Origin: Thiobacillus sp.
GTDB taxonomy: Bacteria; Pseudomonadota; Gammaproteobacteria; Burkholderiales; Thiobacillaceae
Length of the DNA stretch: 10,000 nt
Direction: 5' to 3'
Assembly: GCA_020216925.1 (NCBI GenBank)
Contig: JAIWOL010000023.1
Span: 1-10,000 of the forward strand
The notes under the pieces were generated by a model. That model did no database searches. It was not told where the DNA came from and was given only the letters and a program-made list of their open reading frames with translations. A program made the position numbers and the translations under genes. This document shows, piece after piece, positions 1 to 8,484 of the stretch. Numbering within the stretch: the first letter of the stretch is position 1; the number at the start of each line of letters is the position of its first letter.

Positions 1-4
1 TGTC

Positions 5-274
5 ATGGACGACGCCCCTTTTATCATCCGCGGCCTGACCAACAAGGGCGGCCGGTTCCGTCCAAGCGACTGGGCCGACAGGCTGGCCGGGGCGTTCGCC
101 GTAATCGATCCCAATAACCGCACCAATTATTCGCCCTTCGTGCAGCCCACCAAGCTCGATGGCATTCCCTGCGTGGTTGTAGACAGACGGCTGAAGTCCA
201 CCGACCCTAACGCCTGGCGCTTTCTGCAAAACTTTGCGCAGAGCAACGAACTGATTACCGAAAACGCCGACTGA
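5..274 (+). CDS. DUF3579 family small protein
   Basis: An 89-residue protein of the DUF3579 family, a small conserved family of betaproteobacteria with no known function. The family signature is visible: an N-terminal FIIRGLTNKG strand, then FRPSDWADRLAG, a YSPFVQPT segment, a CVVVD strand, and a C-terminal helix containing AWRFLQNFAQSNEL. It has no signal peptide, membrane segment or obvious catalytic motif, so it is probably cytoplasmic. The ATG at position 5 gives a normal N-terminus for the family, but only four bases lie upstream, so no ribosome binding site can be checked and a slightly longer N-terminus cannot be excluded. In related genomes this gene usually follows argF and precedes rpsT. 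Here it converges on rpsT across a shared terminator. The family call is from recognition of the motifs; function is unknown. Confidence 0.8.
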   Translation: MDDAPFIIRGLTNKGGRFRPSDWADRLAGAFAVIDPNNRTNYSPFVQPTKLDGIPCVVVDRRLKSTDPNAWRFLQNFAQSNELITENAD

Positions 275-282
275 TCTTTTGG

Positions 283-328
283 ACGCACCATAAAAAACGC
301 CGCTTGCGCGGCGTTTTTTATGGTGCGT
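283..328. terminator. Bidirectional intrinsic terminator between DUF3579 gene and rpsT
   Basis: A perfect inverted repeat with 21-base arms (283-303 and 308-328) and a 4-base loop (TTGC). The GC-rich inner stem (GCCGC/GCGGC) is followed by six T on the plus strand (314-319) and, by symmetry, six T on the minus strand (292-297 read in reverse). It lies 8 bases past the DUF3579 stop and 11 bases past the rpsT stop, so it can end both convergent transcripts. The call is from sequence form and position. Confidence 0.93.
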
Positions 329-339
329 GGCGCGCCGCT

Positions 340-603
340 TCAGGCCATGGCCTTGACGGCTTGCGACAGCCGGCTTTTGTGACGGGCAGCCTTGTTCTTG
401 TGCACGATTTTCTTGTCGGCAATGCTGTCGATGGTGCTCATCGACGACTGGAACACGGCCTGGGCCGCAGCCTTGTCGCCGGCTTCGATTGCCTTGCGCA
501 CCTTCTTGATTGCAGTGCGCAATTCCGAGCGCTGGCTCATGTTGTGGTCGCGTTGCGCGGTAGCTTGGCGGGCGCGTTTGCGGGCCTGGGCGGAATTCGC
601 CAT
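340..603 (-). CDS. rpsT: 30S ribosomal protein S20
   Basis: An 87-residue, strongly basic protein matching S20 over its whole length, which is the usual size of the family. It starts [13 protein letters not shown] and continues with helix-rich segments ([18 protein letters not shown], then [19 protein letters not shown]). S20 binds 16S rRNA early in 30S subunit assembly. The ATG at 601-603 is preceded by an AGGAG (complement of 612-616) at 8 bases, so the start is secure. The gene is monocistronic: a promoter lies about 140 bases upstream on the minus strand, and the shared hairpin terminator lies just beyond its stop. It is divergent from murJ. In Escherichia coli S20 limits its own translation; the leader here is long enough for such control, but I see no specific proof of it. 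Confidence 0.97.
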   Translation of the reverse strand: MANSAQARKRARQATAQRDHNMSQRSELRTAIKKVRKAIEAGDKAAAQAVFQSSMSTIDSIADKKIVHKNKAARHKSRLSQAVKAMA

Positions 604-696
604 AGTTCTTGCTCCTGGCGTCCCGGCGTATTGCGGAACGCGAAAACGTGAATGAGGTTGAGGTCAAACCGACCGGAACGATCCGAATCCGGATAC

Positions 697-718
697 CCAG
701 CTGGAAATGTCCAACTGG
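697..718 (-). promoter_or_regulatory. Hairpin in the rpsT 5' leader
   Basis: Read on the minus strand, CCAGTTGG (718-711) pairs with CCAGCTGG (704-697) across a 6-base loop. The 8-bp stem contains one G-U pair, which exists only in the minus-strand RNA. It falls between the predicted rpsT promoter and the rpsT start, so it would be in the rpsT leader RNA. A further short self-complementary patch lies next to it at 681-694. A role in S20 control is only a guess. Confidence 0.35.
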
Positions 719-745
719 AACGGCCAAGATTCACCAAAGCACGAG

Positions 746-775
746 ATTGTAAGAGAAAACCCTGTTCGAGATCAA
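746..775 (-). promoter_or_regulatory. Predicted sigma-70-type promoter of rpsT
   Basis: On the minus strand a TTGATC -35 box (complement of 770-775) and a TACAAT -10 box (complement of 746-751, five of six consensus bases) are separated by 18 bases. Transcription would start near 739 and give a leader of roughly 135 bases before the rpsT start at 603. This is the best promoter-like pair I see in the intergenic region on this strand. Confidence 0.6.
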
Positions 776-803
776 GCGCGCCGTGTCGATCCGCTCGTTT
801 CTG

Positions 804-832
804 TTGCGGTGTCCTCGGCCGACCCGCACAAT
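804..832 (+). promoter_or_regulatory. Possible promoter of murJ and the downstream gene run
   Basis: TTGCGG (804-809) and CACAAT (827-832) stand 17 bases apart on the plus strand, with three and four consensus bases respectively. Transcription would begin near 839, only about 14 bases before the murJ ATG, which would leave almost no leader. The match is weak, and the -10 lies inside a short CCGCA/TGCGG inverted repeat (825-837). Confidence 0.35.
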
Positions 833-852
833 GCGGCCAAATCGCCCCTGCC

Positions 853-2391
853 ATGAACCTTCTCAAAGCCCTCGCTGCGGTCAGCAGCATGACCCTGCTC
901 TCCCGCATCCTGGGATTTGCCCGCGACACCATCATCGCCCGCGTGTTTGGCGCAGGCGCGATGACCGACGCCTTTTTTGTCGCATTCAAGATACCCAACC
1001 TGCTGCGCCGGCTGTTTGCCGAGGGCGCGTTTTCGCAGGCCTTTGTGCCCATACTGGCCGAATACCGGAACCGTCGCGGCGAGGAAGCCACCCGCCGGCT
1101 GGCCGGCCAGGTTGCCAGCGCCTTGACCATTGTGCTGGTGATCGTGGCCGCGCTCGGCATTGCAGCGGCCCCCTGGATCGCCTACGTCAGTGCGCCGGGA
1201 TTTGTCGCCGACGCCGACAAATTCGCCCTGACGGTGACGCTGCTGCGCATCACCTTCCCCTACATCGTCTTCATTTCACTGGTTGCGCTGGCAGCAGGCA
1301 TCCTCAATACCTGGAGCCGCTTTTCCGTCCCGGCCTTCGCCCCCGTTCTGCTCAACGTGGCGATGATCGGAGCCGCCCTGTGGCTTGCGCCCCATTTCGA
1401 CCCGCCGGTGCTGGCGCTGGCCTGGGGTGTCACGATAGGCGGCGCACTCCAGCTGGCCTGGATGCTGCCGCATCTTGCAAAAATACACATGCTGCCCCGT
1501 CCCACCCGGCGTTTCGACGACCCGGGGCTCGGCCGCATCCTCAAGCTCATGGCCCCTGCCACACTGGGGGTGTCGGTGGCACAGATCAGTCTGCTGATCA
1601 ACACGATTTTCGCGTCCTTCCTCGCCACCGGCAGTGTCTCCTGGCTGTATTACGCCGACCGCCTGATGGAGTTTCCTGCCGGCATGCTGGGCGTGGCGCT
1701 GGGAACCATCCTGCTGCCCAGTCTTGCCCGCCACTACGCGGATGACTCGCCAGCCGAATACTCGAAACTGCTCGACTGGGGCCTGCGGCTGACACTGCTG
1801 CTGGCGCTGCCGGCCGCCGCCGCACTGGCCCTGCTGGCAGTGCCGCTCATTGCCACCCTCTTCCATTACGGCGCATTCACGGCAATTGACGTGGCCATGA
1901 CCCGGCAGGCCCTCGTCGCCTACAGCGTGGGATTGCTGGGATTGATTCTGGTGAAGGTGCTGGCACCCGGTTTCTACGCCCGGCAGAACATCCGCACCCC
2001 GGTCAAGGTAGCCATCTTTACCCTGTTTGCCACGCAATTGATGAACCTGATTTTCATCGTGCCGCTTGGCCACGCCGGCCTCGCGCTTGCAATTGGGCTG
2101 GGCGCCTGCCTCAACGCCGGACTGTTGCTGCATTTGCTGAAAAAACACGCCATTTACCAACCGCAGCCGGGTTGGCCGGGTTATATCCTGCGTGTGCTGG
2201 TCGCGGTGGCGCTGATGTCGGGCGGCCTCTATGCGGGGATGGGCGAAGCGGCCTGGTGGCTCGCCGCGACATTCAGCGAGCGCCTGCTGCGTCTGGTACC
2301 GCTGGTGCTGGGTGGCGTCGCCCTGTACTTCATCGCCCTCGGGTTGATGGGATTTCGCCCGCGCCAGTTCACGCGTCGGGCCGCGGATTGA
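853..2391 (+). CDS. murJ: Lipid II flippase MurJ
   Basis: A 512-residue polytopic inner-membrane protein (E. coli MurJ is 511), a member of the MOP exporter superfamily that moves lipid II across the membrane for peptidoglycan synthesis. Residues required in E. coli MurJ stand at the same numbers here: R18, R24, D39, R52 and R270 (in [10 protein letters not shown]). Hydrophobic segments run along the whole chain. The reading frame is open back to 652, but homology begins at the ATG at 853 ([21 protein letters not shown]), and the upstream part is arginine- and proline-rich non-homologous sequence overlapping the rpsT leader. No clear ribosome binding site precedes the ATG. It heads the plus-strand run, 48 bases before ribF, and is divergent from rpsT. 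Confidence 0.96.
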   Translation: MNLLKALAAVSSMTLLSRILGFARDTIIARVFGAGAMTDAFFVAFKIPNLLRRLFAEGAFSQAFVPILAEYRNRRGEEATRRLAGQVASALTIVLVIVAALGIAAAPWIAYVSAPGFVADADKFALTVTLLRITFPYIVFISLVALAAGILNTWSRFSVPAFAPVLLNVAMIGAALWLAPHFDPPVLALAWGVTIGGALQLAWMLPHLAKIHMLPRPTRRFDDPGLGRILKLMAPATLGVSVAQISLLINTIFASFLATGSVSWLYYADRLMEFPAGMLGVALGTILLPSLARHYADDSPAEYSKLLDWGLRLTLLLALPAAAALALLAVPLIATLFHYGAFTAIDVAMTRQALVAYSVGLLGLILVKVLAPGFYARQNIRTPVKVAIFTLFATQLMNLIFIVPLGHAGLALAIGLGACLNAGLLLHLLKKHAIYQPQPGWPGYILRVLVAVALMSGGLYAGMGEAAWWLAATFSERLLRLVPLVLGGVALYFIALGLMGFRPRQFTRRAAD

Positions 2392-2404
2392 GCGCCGGAT
2401 CAGC

Positions 2405-2410
2405 TAAAAT
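2405..2410 (+). promoter_or_regulatory. Possible -10 box upstream of ribF
   Basis: TAAAAT, one base from the TATAAT consensus, lies 29 bases before the ribF ATG in the short murJ-ribF gap. No -35 box at proper spacing is visible (the nearest, TTGAGC at 2388-2393, is only 11 bases away). It could be an internal promoter for ribF-ileS, but the evidence is thin. Confidence 0.25.
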
Positions 2411-2439
2411 CACTGCTTTTTCCGCGCCGCCCCGGCTTT

Positions 2440-3369
2440 ATGCGCATTTCCCACGGTTTCGATCCGCTCGACCAGCCCCACGCTGTCACCATCGGCAATT
2501 TCGATGGCCTGCACATGGGGCACAAAGCCATGCTCGCCCGTCTGCAGGCTGCGGCGCGTGAACGCGCGCTGCCCAGTTGCGTGCTCAGTTTCGAACCGCA
2601 TCCACGAGAATTTTTTACCCCTGCCCAGGCCCCTGCCCGGCTCTCCAGCCTGCGTGAAAAGATCGAATGTCTGCTACGGCTGGGCATCGAGCGGTTCCAC
2701 GTGTTCCGCTTCGACCGCGTGTTTTCCGCCCTTACAGCCGAGCGTTTCGTCGAGCGCGTGCTCGGCCAGACCCTGCAGGCGAAGTACGTGCTGGTAGGCG
2801 ACGACTTCCGCTTTGGCGCCAGGCGCACGGGCGATTTTGCCCTGCTGCGCGAAATGGGCGCCAGCCTGGGATTTGATGCCGAATCTTTGCCCACGGTGGA
2901 ATGTGCAGGCGTGCGCGCCTCCTCCACCGCTGTCCGCGAAGCGCTGGCCAATGGCCACCTCGACTTGGCCGCCCGGCTCCTGGGCCGGCCGTACAGCATT
3001 TCCGGCCGCGTGGTGCACGGCGACAAGCTGGGCCGCGACATCGGCTTTCCCACGGCCAACATCCAGCTCAAGCACAACCGTCCGCCCTTGATGGGGATAT
3101 TTGCCGTTACCGCATCGGGGCTCAGTGATTCGCCCTTGCCCGGCGTTGCCAGTCTGGGCCGCCGCCCGACGGTGAAAAACCCCGACGCCGCGCCCGTGCT
3201 CGAAGTCCACCTGTTCGATTTCAACGCCGACATCTATGGCCGCCGGGTACGCGTGGACTTTCTCCACAAACTGCGCGACGAAGAAAAGTACCCCGATTTA
3301 GACAGCCTGATTGCCCAGATCCATCGCGATTGCCACGCCGCCCGCGCCTATTTCGCTCAGCCCCGATAA
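2440..3369 (+). CDS. ribF: Bifunctional riboflavin kinase / FMN adenylyltransferase
   Basis: A 309-residue cytoplasmic enzyme that phosphorylates riboflavin to FMN and then adenylates it to FAD. The N-terminal adenylyltransferase domain shows TIGNFDGLHMGH (residues 17-28, the nucleotidyltransferase HxGH-type site), FEPHPREFF (51-59), VGDDFRFG (119-126) and SSTAVREAL (161-169). The C-terminal kinase domain starts near residue 185 and shows GRDIGFPTAN (198-207, ATP/flavin site), PTVKN (243-247) and LEVHLFDF (254-261), which carries the likely catalytic glutamate. Length is normal. The ATG at 2440 gives the usual family N-terminus, although no good ribosome binding site precedes it. It lies 48 bases after murJ and 9 bases before ileS; ribF next to ileS is a widely conserved pair. 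Confidence 0.96.
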   Translation: MRISHGFDPLDQPHAVTIGNFDGLHMGHKAMLARLQAAARERALPSCVLSFEPHPREFFTPAQAPARLSSLREKIECLLRLGIERFHVFRFDRVFSALTAERFVERVLGQTLQAKYVLVGDDFRFGARRTGDFALLREMGASLGFDAESLPTVECAGVRASSTAVREALANGHLDLAARLLGRPYSISGRVVHGDKLGRDIGFPTANIQLKHNRPPLMGIFAVTASGLSDSPLPGVASLGRRPTVKNPDAAPVLEVHLFDFNADIYGRRVRVDFLHKLRDEEKYPDLDSLIAQIHRDCHAARAYFAQPR

Positions 3370-3378
3370 ACGAGTGCC

Positions 3379-6168
3379 ATGTCTGACGCCAAACCCGACT
3401 ACAAGAAAACCCTGAATCTGCCGGATTCGCCCTTCCCCATGCGCGGCGATCTCGCCAAACGCGAGCCGGGCTGGGTGGCAGCATGGCAGGAGAAAAAACG
3501 TTACGAGGCGATCCGCAAGGCGTCCGCCGGCCGGCCGAAATTCATTCTGCACGACGGTCCGCCCTACGCCAACGGCGACATCCACATCGGCCATGCGGTG
3601 AACAAGATCCTCAAGGACATCATCGTCAAATCCAAAACGCTTTCGGGGTTTGACGCGCCTTTTGTTCCGGGCTGGGACTGCCACGGCCTGCCGATCGAAC
3701 TGCAAGTGGAAAAAACCCACGGCAAGGAGATTCCGCCCGCCAGATTCCGCGAACTGTGCCGCGAATACGCCGCCAGGCAGATCGATCGCCAGCGCGCCGA
3801 CTTCATTCGCCTCGGCGTGCTGGGCGACTGGGCGAATCCCTACCGCACCATGGATTTCCAGTTCGAAGCCGACGCCCTGCGCATGCTCGGACGGATTCAG
3901 CAGGCGGGTTATCTGTATCAGGGCGCGAAGCCGGTGCACTGGTGCGTCGATTGCGGCTCGGCGCTTGCCGAAGCGGAGGTGGAATACGAAGACAAGATTT
4001 CGCCGGCCATCGACGTGGGCTTTCGCATTGCCGATCGCGCCGATTTCGCGCGCCGCTTCAATGTCGAACCCGGCGACGACGCGGCCTACGTGGTGATCTG
4101 GACGACAACGCCTTGGACACTGCCTGCGAACCAGGCCGTGGCGCTGCACCCCGAGTTCGCCTATGCCTTGGTGAAAACCGGCAAGGGGCTGGTCGTGCTC
4201 GCGGAACGTCTCGTCGAAGCTGCGCTGAAGCGCTACCAACTCGATGGCGTTGTCGTCGCCACCACCACCGGCGCGACGCTCGAAGGCGCGCTGCTCTGGC
4301 ACCCATTCCAGGAGCGGCAGGTTCCGGTCATCACCGCCGACCACGTCACGACCGATGCCGGAACCGGCGCGGTTCACATCGCGCCCGGCCACGGTCTGGA
4401 AGACTACGTCGCCGGCCAGCGCTACGGCCTGAAAGTGGACAATCCGGTCGGCGACGACGGCAAATTTTATGCGTCCACCCCCTTGCTCGGCGGCATGAGC
4501 ATCTGGCAGGCCAACCCGTTGGTGATCGACATCCTGCAAACCGGCGGCAATCTTTTTTGCCACGAAAAACTCAAGCACAGCTACCCGCACTGCTGGCGGC
4601 ACAAAACGCCGGTCATCTTCCGCGCGACGCGGCAGTGGTTCATTGGCATGGATTCCAGCGGACAGGGGACGGCAGACAGCAGACAGAAAACCCTGCGCCA
4701 GCGGGCGATGGCGGCGGTTGATGCGACGCAGTTCTTCCCGTCGTGGGGGCGCGCGCGGCTCGATGCGATGATACGGAACCGGCCCGACTGGTGCGTCTCG
4801 CGCCAGCGCAACTGGGGCATTCCCATGCCCTTCTTCACCCACAAGGAAACCGGCGAGCTGCACCCCAGGTCGGCAGAAATCCTCGAAATCGTCGCAAAGA
4901 AAGTCGAAACCGCCGGCATCGAAGCCTGGTTCTCGCTCGACCCTGCCGAACTGCTGGGCGAAGACGCTTCAAGCTACAACAAGACCGGCCATACGCTCGA
5001 CGTGTGGTTCGATTCGGGCGTTACCCACGCCTGCGTGCTGAAGGCGCGCGACGGACTTGCCCATCCGGCCGACCTGTATCTCGAAGGCTCCGACCAGCAT
5101 CGCGGTTGGTTCCAGTCTTCCCTGCTCACCGGCTGCGCCACCGACGGCCATGCCCCCTACAAGGCGCTGCTCACCCACGGTTTCGTCGTGGACGGCAAGG
5201 GCTACAAGATGAGCAAGTCCAAAGGCAACGTGATCGCGCCCCAGAAAGTGATGGATCAATACGGCGCGGACATCCTGCGCCTGTGGGTGGCGACCACCGA
5301 TTACTCGGGCGAACTCTCGATCTCCGACGACATCCTCAAGCGCGTGGTCGAGGCCTACCGCCGGATCCGCAACACGCTCAAGTTCCTGCTGGCCAACGTT
5401 TCCGATTTCGACCTTGCCCGGCACGCCCTGCCAGCCGGCGACTGGCTCGAAATCGACCGCTATGCCGTGGCGCTTGCAGCGCAAGTGCAGGACGAAATCC
5501 AGGCGCACTACGACACCTACGAATTCCACTTTATTGCCCAGAAACTCCAGTCCTTCTGTTCCGAGGACCTGGGAGGCTTCTACCTCGACATCCTCAAGGA
5601 TCGTCTCTACACCAGCGGCGCCGACAGCCGCGCCCGGCGCTCGGCGCAGAACGCCTTGCACCACATCAGCCACGCCCTGGTGCGCTGGATGGCGCCGATC
5701 CTGTCGTTCACGGCAGAAGAAGCCTGGGGCGAACTCGGCGAGGGCGCGGAAGACAGCGTTTTCCTGCATACCTGGCATCCCCTGCCTGTTCGCGACGCCG
5801 CGCTGATCGCGCGCTGGAATGCCATTCGGGATATCCGCTCGCGGGTCTCCAAGGAACTCGAAACCTTGCGCGTGTCCGGCCAGATTGGTTCGTCACTCCA
5901 GGCTGCGGTCACACTGCACGCTTCACCGGACACCCACACGCTGCTCGCATCGCTTGGCGACGATCTGCGCTTTGTCTTCATCGTCTCCCATTGCACGCTG
6001 GTGGCCGCTGGCACCGACCGCATTGAAGTGGCCCCCGCCAGCGGCATCAAATGCGAGCGCTGCTGGCATGTGCGCGAAGACGTCGGTATCGACCCGGCAC
6101 ACCCCGGCCTGTGCGGCCGCTGCGTGTCCAATCTCCAGGGGTCGGGCGAGGTGCGTTCCCATGCCTAA
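3379..6168 (+). CDS. ileS: Isoleucyl-tRNA synthetase
   Basis: A 929-residue class I synthetase (E. coli 938) that charges tRNA-Ile and edits mischarged valine. The ATP-binding HIGH motif is at residues 69-72 and KMSKS at 610-614. The editing (CP1) domain contains [10 protein letters not shown] (from 242) and [16 protein letters not shown] (328-343, including the editing aspartate D342). The C-terminus has the four-cysteine zinc site C892, C895, C912, C915 that marks the bacterial zinc-type enzyme. No intact mupirocin-resistant (eukaryote-like) features are seen. A variable loop after the QWFIGMD segment is a little longer than the beta-proteobacterial forms I recall and is encoded by heptanucleotide repeats (see 4661-4688). 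The gene starts 9 bases after ribF with a weak GAG ribosome binding site, and its last 8 bases overlap lspA. Confidence 0.98.
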   Translation: MSDAKPDYKKTLNLPDSPFPMRGDLAKREPGWVAAWQEKKRYEAIRKASAGRPKFILHDGPPYANGDIHIGHAVNKILKDIIVKSKTLSGFDAPFVPGWDCHGLPIELQVEKTHGKEIPPARFRELCREYAARQIDRQRADFIRLGVLGDWANPYRTMDFQFEADALRMLGRIQQAGYLYQGAKPVHWCVDCGSALAEAEVEYEDKISPAIDVGFRIADRADFARRFNVEPGDDAAYVVIWTTTPWTLPANQAVALHPEFAYALVKTGKGLVVLAERLVEAALKRYQLDGVVVATTTGATLEGALLWHPFQERQVPVITADHVTTDAGTGAVHIAPGHGLEDYVAGQRYGLKVDNPVGDDGKFYASTPLLGGMSIWQANPLVIDILQTGGNLFCHEKLKHSYPHCWRHKTPVIFRATRQWFIGMDSSGQGTADSRQKTLRQRAMAAVDATQFFPSWGRARLDAMIRNRPDWCVSRQRNWGIPMPFFTHKETGELHPRSAEILEIVAKKVETAGIEAWFSLDPAELLGEDASSYNKTGHTLDVWFDSGVTHACVLKARDGLAHPADLYLEGSDQHRGWFQSSLLTGCATDGHAPYKALLTHGFVVDGKGYKMSKSKGNVIAPQKVMDQYGADILRLWVATTDYSGELSISDDILKRVVEAYRRIRNTLKFLLANVSDFDLARHALPAGDWLEIDRYAVALAAQVQDEIQAHYDTYEFHFIAQKLQSFCSEDLGGFYLDILKDRLYTSGADSRARRSAQNALHHISHALVRWMAPILSFTAEEAWGELGEGAEDSVFLHTWHPLPVRDAALIARWNAIRDIRSRVSKELETLRVSGQIGSSLQAAVTLHASPDTHTLLASLGDDLRFVFIVSHCTLVAAGTDRIEVAPASGIKCERCWHVREDVGIDPAHPGLCGRCVSNLQGSGEVRSHA
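4661..4688 (+). repeat. Four degenerate heptanucleotide repeats inside ileS
   Basis: Four consecutive 7-base units, each beginning GAC(A/G)G: GACAGGG, GACGGCA, GACAGCA, GACAGAA. The two adjacent GCAGACA copies (4672-4685) are identical. The array encodes residues 428-437 of IleS, a Gly/Gln/Ser/Lys-rich part of a surface loop between MD (424-425) and TLR (438-440). The period of seven does not follow the reading frame, which suggests a DNA-level origin and not selection on the protein. Confidence 0.6.
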
Positions 6169-6658
6169 GCCCACGGCGTACTCGATGCGATTCTGGCTGG
6201 GCATTGCACTGGCCGTGATCGTGGTCGACCACCTCACCAAATTCTGGGTGTCATCCAGTCTCGACTACCAGGAGTTCGTCCCGGTCCTGCCCTTCTTCTC
6301 GCTGGTGCTGGTACACAACACCGGCGCGGCGTTCAGTTTTCTGGCCGATGCCGGCGGCTGGCAGCGCTGGTTTTTCATCGGGGTCGGCGTCATCGCCACC
6401 GTGGTCATCGTGCGTCTGCTGAAACGCCATACGCAGGACGCGCGCCTGGCCCTGCCGCTTGCACTGGTGCTTGGCGGCGCGCTGGGCAACGTAATCGATC
6501 GCGCTGTGCTCGGCTACGTCGTCGACTTCCTCTATTTCCACTACAAGAGCTTTGCCTGGCCAGCGTTCAACATCGCCGATTCAGCCATCTTCATAGGCGC
6601 AGTCTGGCTGGTCTGGGACAGTCTCTTTGGCAAGCACGAAACCAGAACCGCACCATGA
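6161..6658 (+). CDS. lspA: Lipoprotein signal peptidase (signal peptidase II)
   Basis: A 165-residue inner-membrane aspartyl protease that removes signal peptides from diacylglyceryl-modified prolipoproteins. It has four hydrophobic segments (about 10-28, 68-88, 95-112 and 138-155). The family motifs are all present: VDHLTK with D23, HNTGAAFSF with N53, [10 protein letters not shown] (105-114), VVDF with D122 and FNIAD with D140; D122 and D140 are the expected catalytic pair. The start chosen is the ATG at 6161, preceded by GAGGTG (6148-6153) and overlapping the end of ileS by 8 bases. A second in-frame ATG at 6185 (residue 9) would also give a complete protein. The frame is open much further upstream inside ileS, but that extension has no homology. 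Its stop overlaps the fkpB start. Confidence 0.96.
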   Translation: MPKPTAYSMRFWLGIALAVIVVDHLTKFWVSSSLDYQEFVPVLPFFSLVLVHNTGAAFSFLADAGGWQRWFFIGVGVIATVVIVRLLKRHTQDARLALPLALVLGGALGNVIDRAVLGYVVDFLYFHYKSFAWPAFNIADSAIFIGAVWLVWDSLFGKHETRTAP

Positions 6659-7095
6659 ACGCCCCCCGTACAGCCGCTCCCGGCGACACGCTCGAATTAC
6701 GCTACGCCCTGCGTCCACGCGGAGGAGACGACATCGTCTCCAACTTTTCCGACCCCGAGCCCGATACCCTGACGCTGGGCGACGGCACTCTCGCCCCCAT
6801 GCTCGAGCAATGGCTGCTCGACCTGCCTCCCGGCGAACGCCATATCTTTCTGCTCGATCCCTGGCAGGCCTTTGGCGAATCCCAGGCCGATCTCGTGCAG
6901 ACCATGCCGCGCACCGACCTGCCCGCCGACATGACATTCGAACCCGACCAGCTCGTCGAATTCGCCATGCCCAACGGCCAGACTCTGGCTGGCCGCATAC
7001 TCGAAATTGGCGACGATTCGCTGCGCATCGACTTCAATCATCCACTGTCCGGTCTTTGTATCGAATTCGAAGTGGAAATCGTCCGCATCCTGTGA
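6655..7095 (+). CDS. fkpB: FKBP-type peptidyl-prolyl isomerase of the SlpA/FkpB group
   Basis: A 146-residue cytoplasmic prolyl cis-trans isomerase and chaperone. It shows the split FKBP fold of this group: an N-terminal strand ([10 protein letters not shown], 11-20), [23 protein letters not shown] (39-61), then [14 protein letters not shown] (73-86), an inserted flap domain (about 70-120), and the C-terminal DFNHPLSG (126-133) followed by the last FKBP strand (FEVEIVRIL). There is no signal peptide, in keeping with the cytoplasmic FkpB type. The ATG overlaps the lspA stop as ATGA, so translational coupling is likely. No separate ribosome binding site is seen. The lspA-fkpB-ispH order matches E. 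coli and Pseudomonas. Confidence 0.93.
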   Translation: MNAPRTAAPGDTLELRYALRPRGGDDIVSNFSDPEPDTLTLGDGTLAPMLEQWLLDLPPGERHIFLLDPWQAFGESQADLVQTMPRTDLPADMTFEPDQLVEFAMPNGQTLAGRILEIGDDSLRIDFNHPLSGLCIEFEVEIVRIL

Positions 7096-7106
7096 ACGCA
7101 ACGTCC

Positions 7107-8036
7107 ATGCATCCCACCATCCTGCTTGCCACACCCCGCGGCTTCTGTGCCGGCGTCGACCGCGCCATCGCCATCGTCGAGCGCGCCCTGGAAAAATTTG
7201 GCGCGCCCATCTACGTGCGTCACGAAGTCGTGCACAACACCTACGTCGTCAACGACCTCAAGGCCAAGGGCGCGATCTTCGTCGACGAACTCGCCGACGT
7301 GCCCGCCGGCGCCACCGTCATCTTCAGCGCCCACGGCGTCTCGCAAGCCGTTCGCCTGGAGGCCGAAGCGCGTGGTCTAAACGTATTCGACGCCACCTGC
7401 CCGCTGGTTACCAAAGTCCACGTCGAAGTCAGCAAGATGCGCAAGCGCGGATTCGAGATTGTGATGATCGGCCACAAGGGCCACCCCGAAGTCGAGGGTA
7501 CGCTGGGACAGTCCACCGACGGGATGTATCTGGTGGAAACGCCCGAAGACGTTGCCACCCTGCGCGTCAGCAGCCCCGACAAGCTCGCCTACGTCACGCA
7601 GACCACACTGTCGGTGGACGACGCCGCGCGTGTGGTTGACGCGCTGCGCGCGCGCTTCCCCAACATCGTCGGCCCGAAGAAGGACGACATCTGCTACGCC
7701 ACGCAAAACCGGCAGGACGCGGTCAAGGCCCTGGCCAAACAGTGCGACGTGGTAATCGTGGTGGGTTCGCCAACCAGCTCGAACTCGAACCGGCTACGGG
7801 AGGTGGCCGAGAACCTGGGCGTGCCGGCTTACATGGTCGACAACGCGGCGGAAATCCAGCCCGAGTGGGTGAGAGGAAAAATCCGCGTTGGTGTCACCGC
7901 CGGTGCCTCGGCGCCAGAAATTCTCGTGCGCGCCGTAATCGAACGACTCGGCACGCTGGGGATAAGCCGCGTGGACAATCTCGACGGCACCCCCGAGAAA
8001 GTGGCCTTTGCGCTGCCGAAAGGTCTCACCGGGTAG
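7107..8036 (+). CDS. ispH: 4-hydroxy-3-methylbut-2-enyl diphosphate reductase
   Basis: A 309-residue iron-sulfur enzyme for the last step of the MEP pathway, reducing HMBPP to IPP and DMAPP. The three cluster cysteines are C14 (RGFCAG), C98 (DATCPLVTK) and C196 (DDICYAT). Substrate residues are H43, H76 (FSAHGVSQ), H126 and E128 ([10 protein letters not shown]), T167 (TQTTLSVDD) and the SSNSNRL stretch (224-230). Length is normal. I chose the ATG at 7107, 11 bases after the fkpB stop, because homology begins immediately. A GTG at 7092 is in frame, overlaps the fkpB stop by 4 bases and would add five residues; neither start has a clear ribosome binding site. The frame is also open upstream inside fkpB, without homology. 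The gene converges on pilE with one base between the stops. Confidence 0.96.
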   Translation: MHPTILLATPRGFCAGVDRAIAIVERALEKFGAPIYVRHEVVHNTYVVNDLKAKGAIFVDELADVPAGATVIFSAHGVSQAVRLEAEARGLNVFDATCPLVTKVHVEVSKMRKRGFEIVMIGHKGHPEVEGTLGQSTDGMYLVETPEDVATLRVSSPDKLAYVTQTTLSVDDAARVVDALRARFPNIVGPKKDDICYATQNRQDAVKALAKQCDVVIVVGSPTSSNSNRLREVAENLGVPAYMVDNAAEIQPEWVRGKIRVGVTAGASAPEILVRAVIERLGTLGISRVDNLDGTPEKVAFALPKGLTG

Positions 8037-8037
8037 C

Positions 8038-8475
8038 CTACCGTCCCCAGCATTCTGCTGCTGACGCCGTCGCCCCGCCGGCAACCCCTTGAGCGCCAGA
8101 TTCATTTAGCGTGATGGTGCCGCATCGGTCTCCCGCCATCATGCCACCCGCGACGGGGACGGCTTGCAACGCGTAGGTTGTGGGCGTTGTAGCCAGATTG
8201 ATGTTGTAAACGGCTGCCTGCGGTGGCGGCGGCGACTGTGCCAAGCCCACTGGCAAGGCAATCGCGCCCCCTCCAGCCGCAACTGTATAGTCGTTGGTCA
8301 CGGTAAAGGTGCGCTCCATGAACTGAGCCGCCGCCATCAATTGGGAGCGCGCTTCTGCCCTCTGGCCTCTACGCACTTGCTCCTGATAGTTCGGGTAGGC
8401 AATCGCGGCCAGAATGCCCACTATGGCCACCACGATCATCAATTCGATCAGCGTGAATCCGTTTGTCCGGCGCAT
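8038..8475 (-). CDS. pilE: Type IV minor pilin, PilE-like
   Basis: A 145-residue prepilin. The class III signal is short (MRRTNG), with cleavage by PilD expected between G6 and F7. The mature protein starts [25 protein letters not shown], with glutamate E11 (E5 of the mature form) that is methylation- and assembly-linked in the family. The C-terminal part has a likely disulfide pair, C118 ([12 protein letters not shown]) and C142 (ECW), the layout of PilE-type minor pilins. It is probably a low-abundance pilin in the priming tip complex with PilY1, and not the major subunit, judging from its place after pilY1. An AGGAG (complement of 8482-8486) lies 6 bases before the ATG and overlaps the stop of the upstream gene. 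It is the last gene of the minus-strand pilus operon. Confidence 0.9.
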   Translation of the reverse strand: MRRTNGFTLIELMIVVAIVGILAAIAYPNYQEQVRRGQRAEARSQLMAAAQFMERTFTVTNDYTVAAGGGAIALPVGLAQSPPPPQAAVYNINLATTPTTYALQAVPVAGGMMAGDRCGTITLNESGAQGVAGGATASAAECWGR

Positions 8476-8484
8476 CGCGTTCTC

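Noticed and set aside
652..852. N-terminal extension of MurJ
   Set aside because: The 67 extra residues show no MurJ homology; R18, R24, D39 and R52 fall at their standard numbers only with the ATG at 853.
537..1160. A 207-codon minus-strand frame overlapping rpsT and murJ
   Set aside because: It overlaps the secure rpsT start and the murJ 5' end and has no domain-like sequence.
1276..2160. A 294-codon open frame on the minus strand
   Set aside because: Antisense to murJ; Gln/Gly/His-rich low-complexity translation typical of a shadow frame.
4661..4688. Heptamer array considered as a CRISPR remnant
   Set aside because: Units are 7 bases with no spacers, inside a coding region; no cas genes are present.
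3298..4863. A 521-codon open frame on the minus strand
   Set aside because: It lies antisense to ileS, which has all its motifs; the translation has no recognisable domain and is explained by high GC and codon bias.
4743..6026. A 427-codon open frame on the plus strand
   Set aside because: It is an alternate frame of ileS with an Arg/Pro-rich translation and no homology.
5819..6160. N-terminal extension of LspA
   Set aside because: Alternate frame of ileS; the LspA protein begins at 6161 with a ribosome binding site just before it.
6627..7106. Long N-terminal extension of IspH
   Set aside because: This frame runs through fkpB and gives Arg-rich non-homologous sequence; IspH homology starts at 7107.
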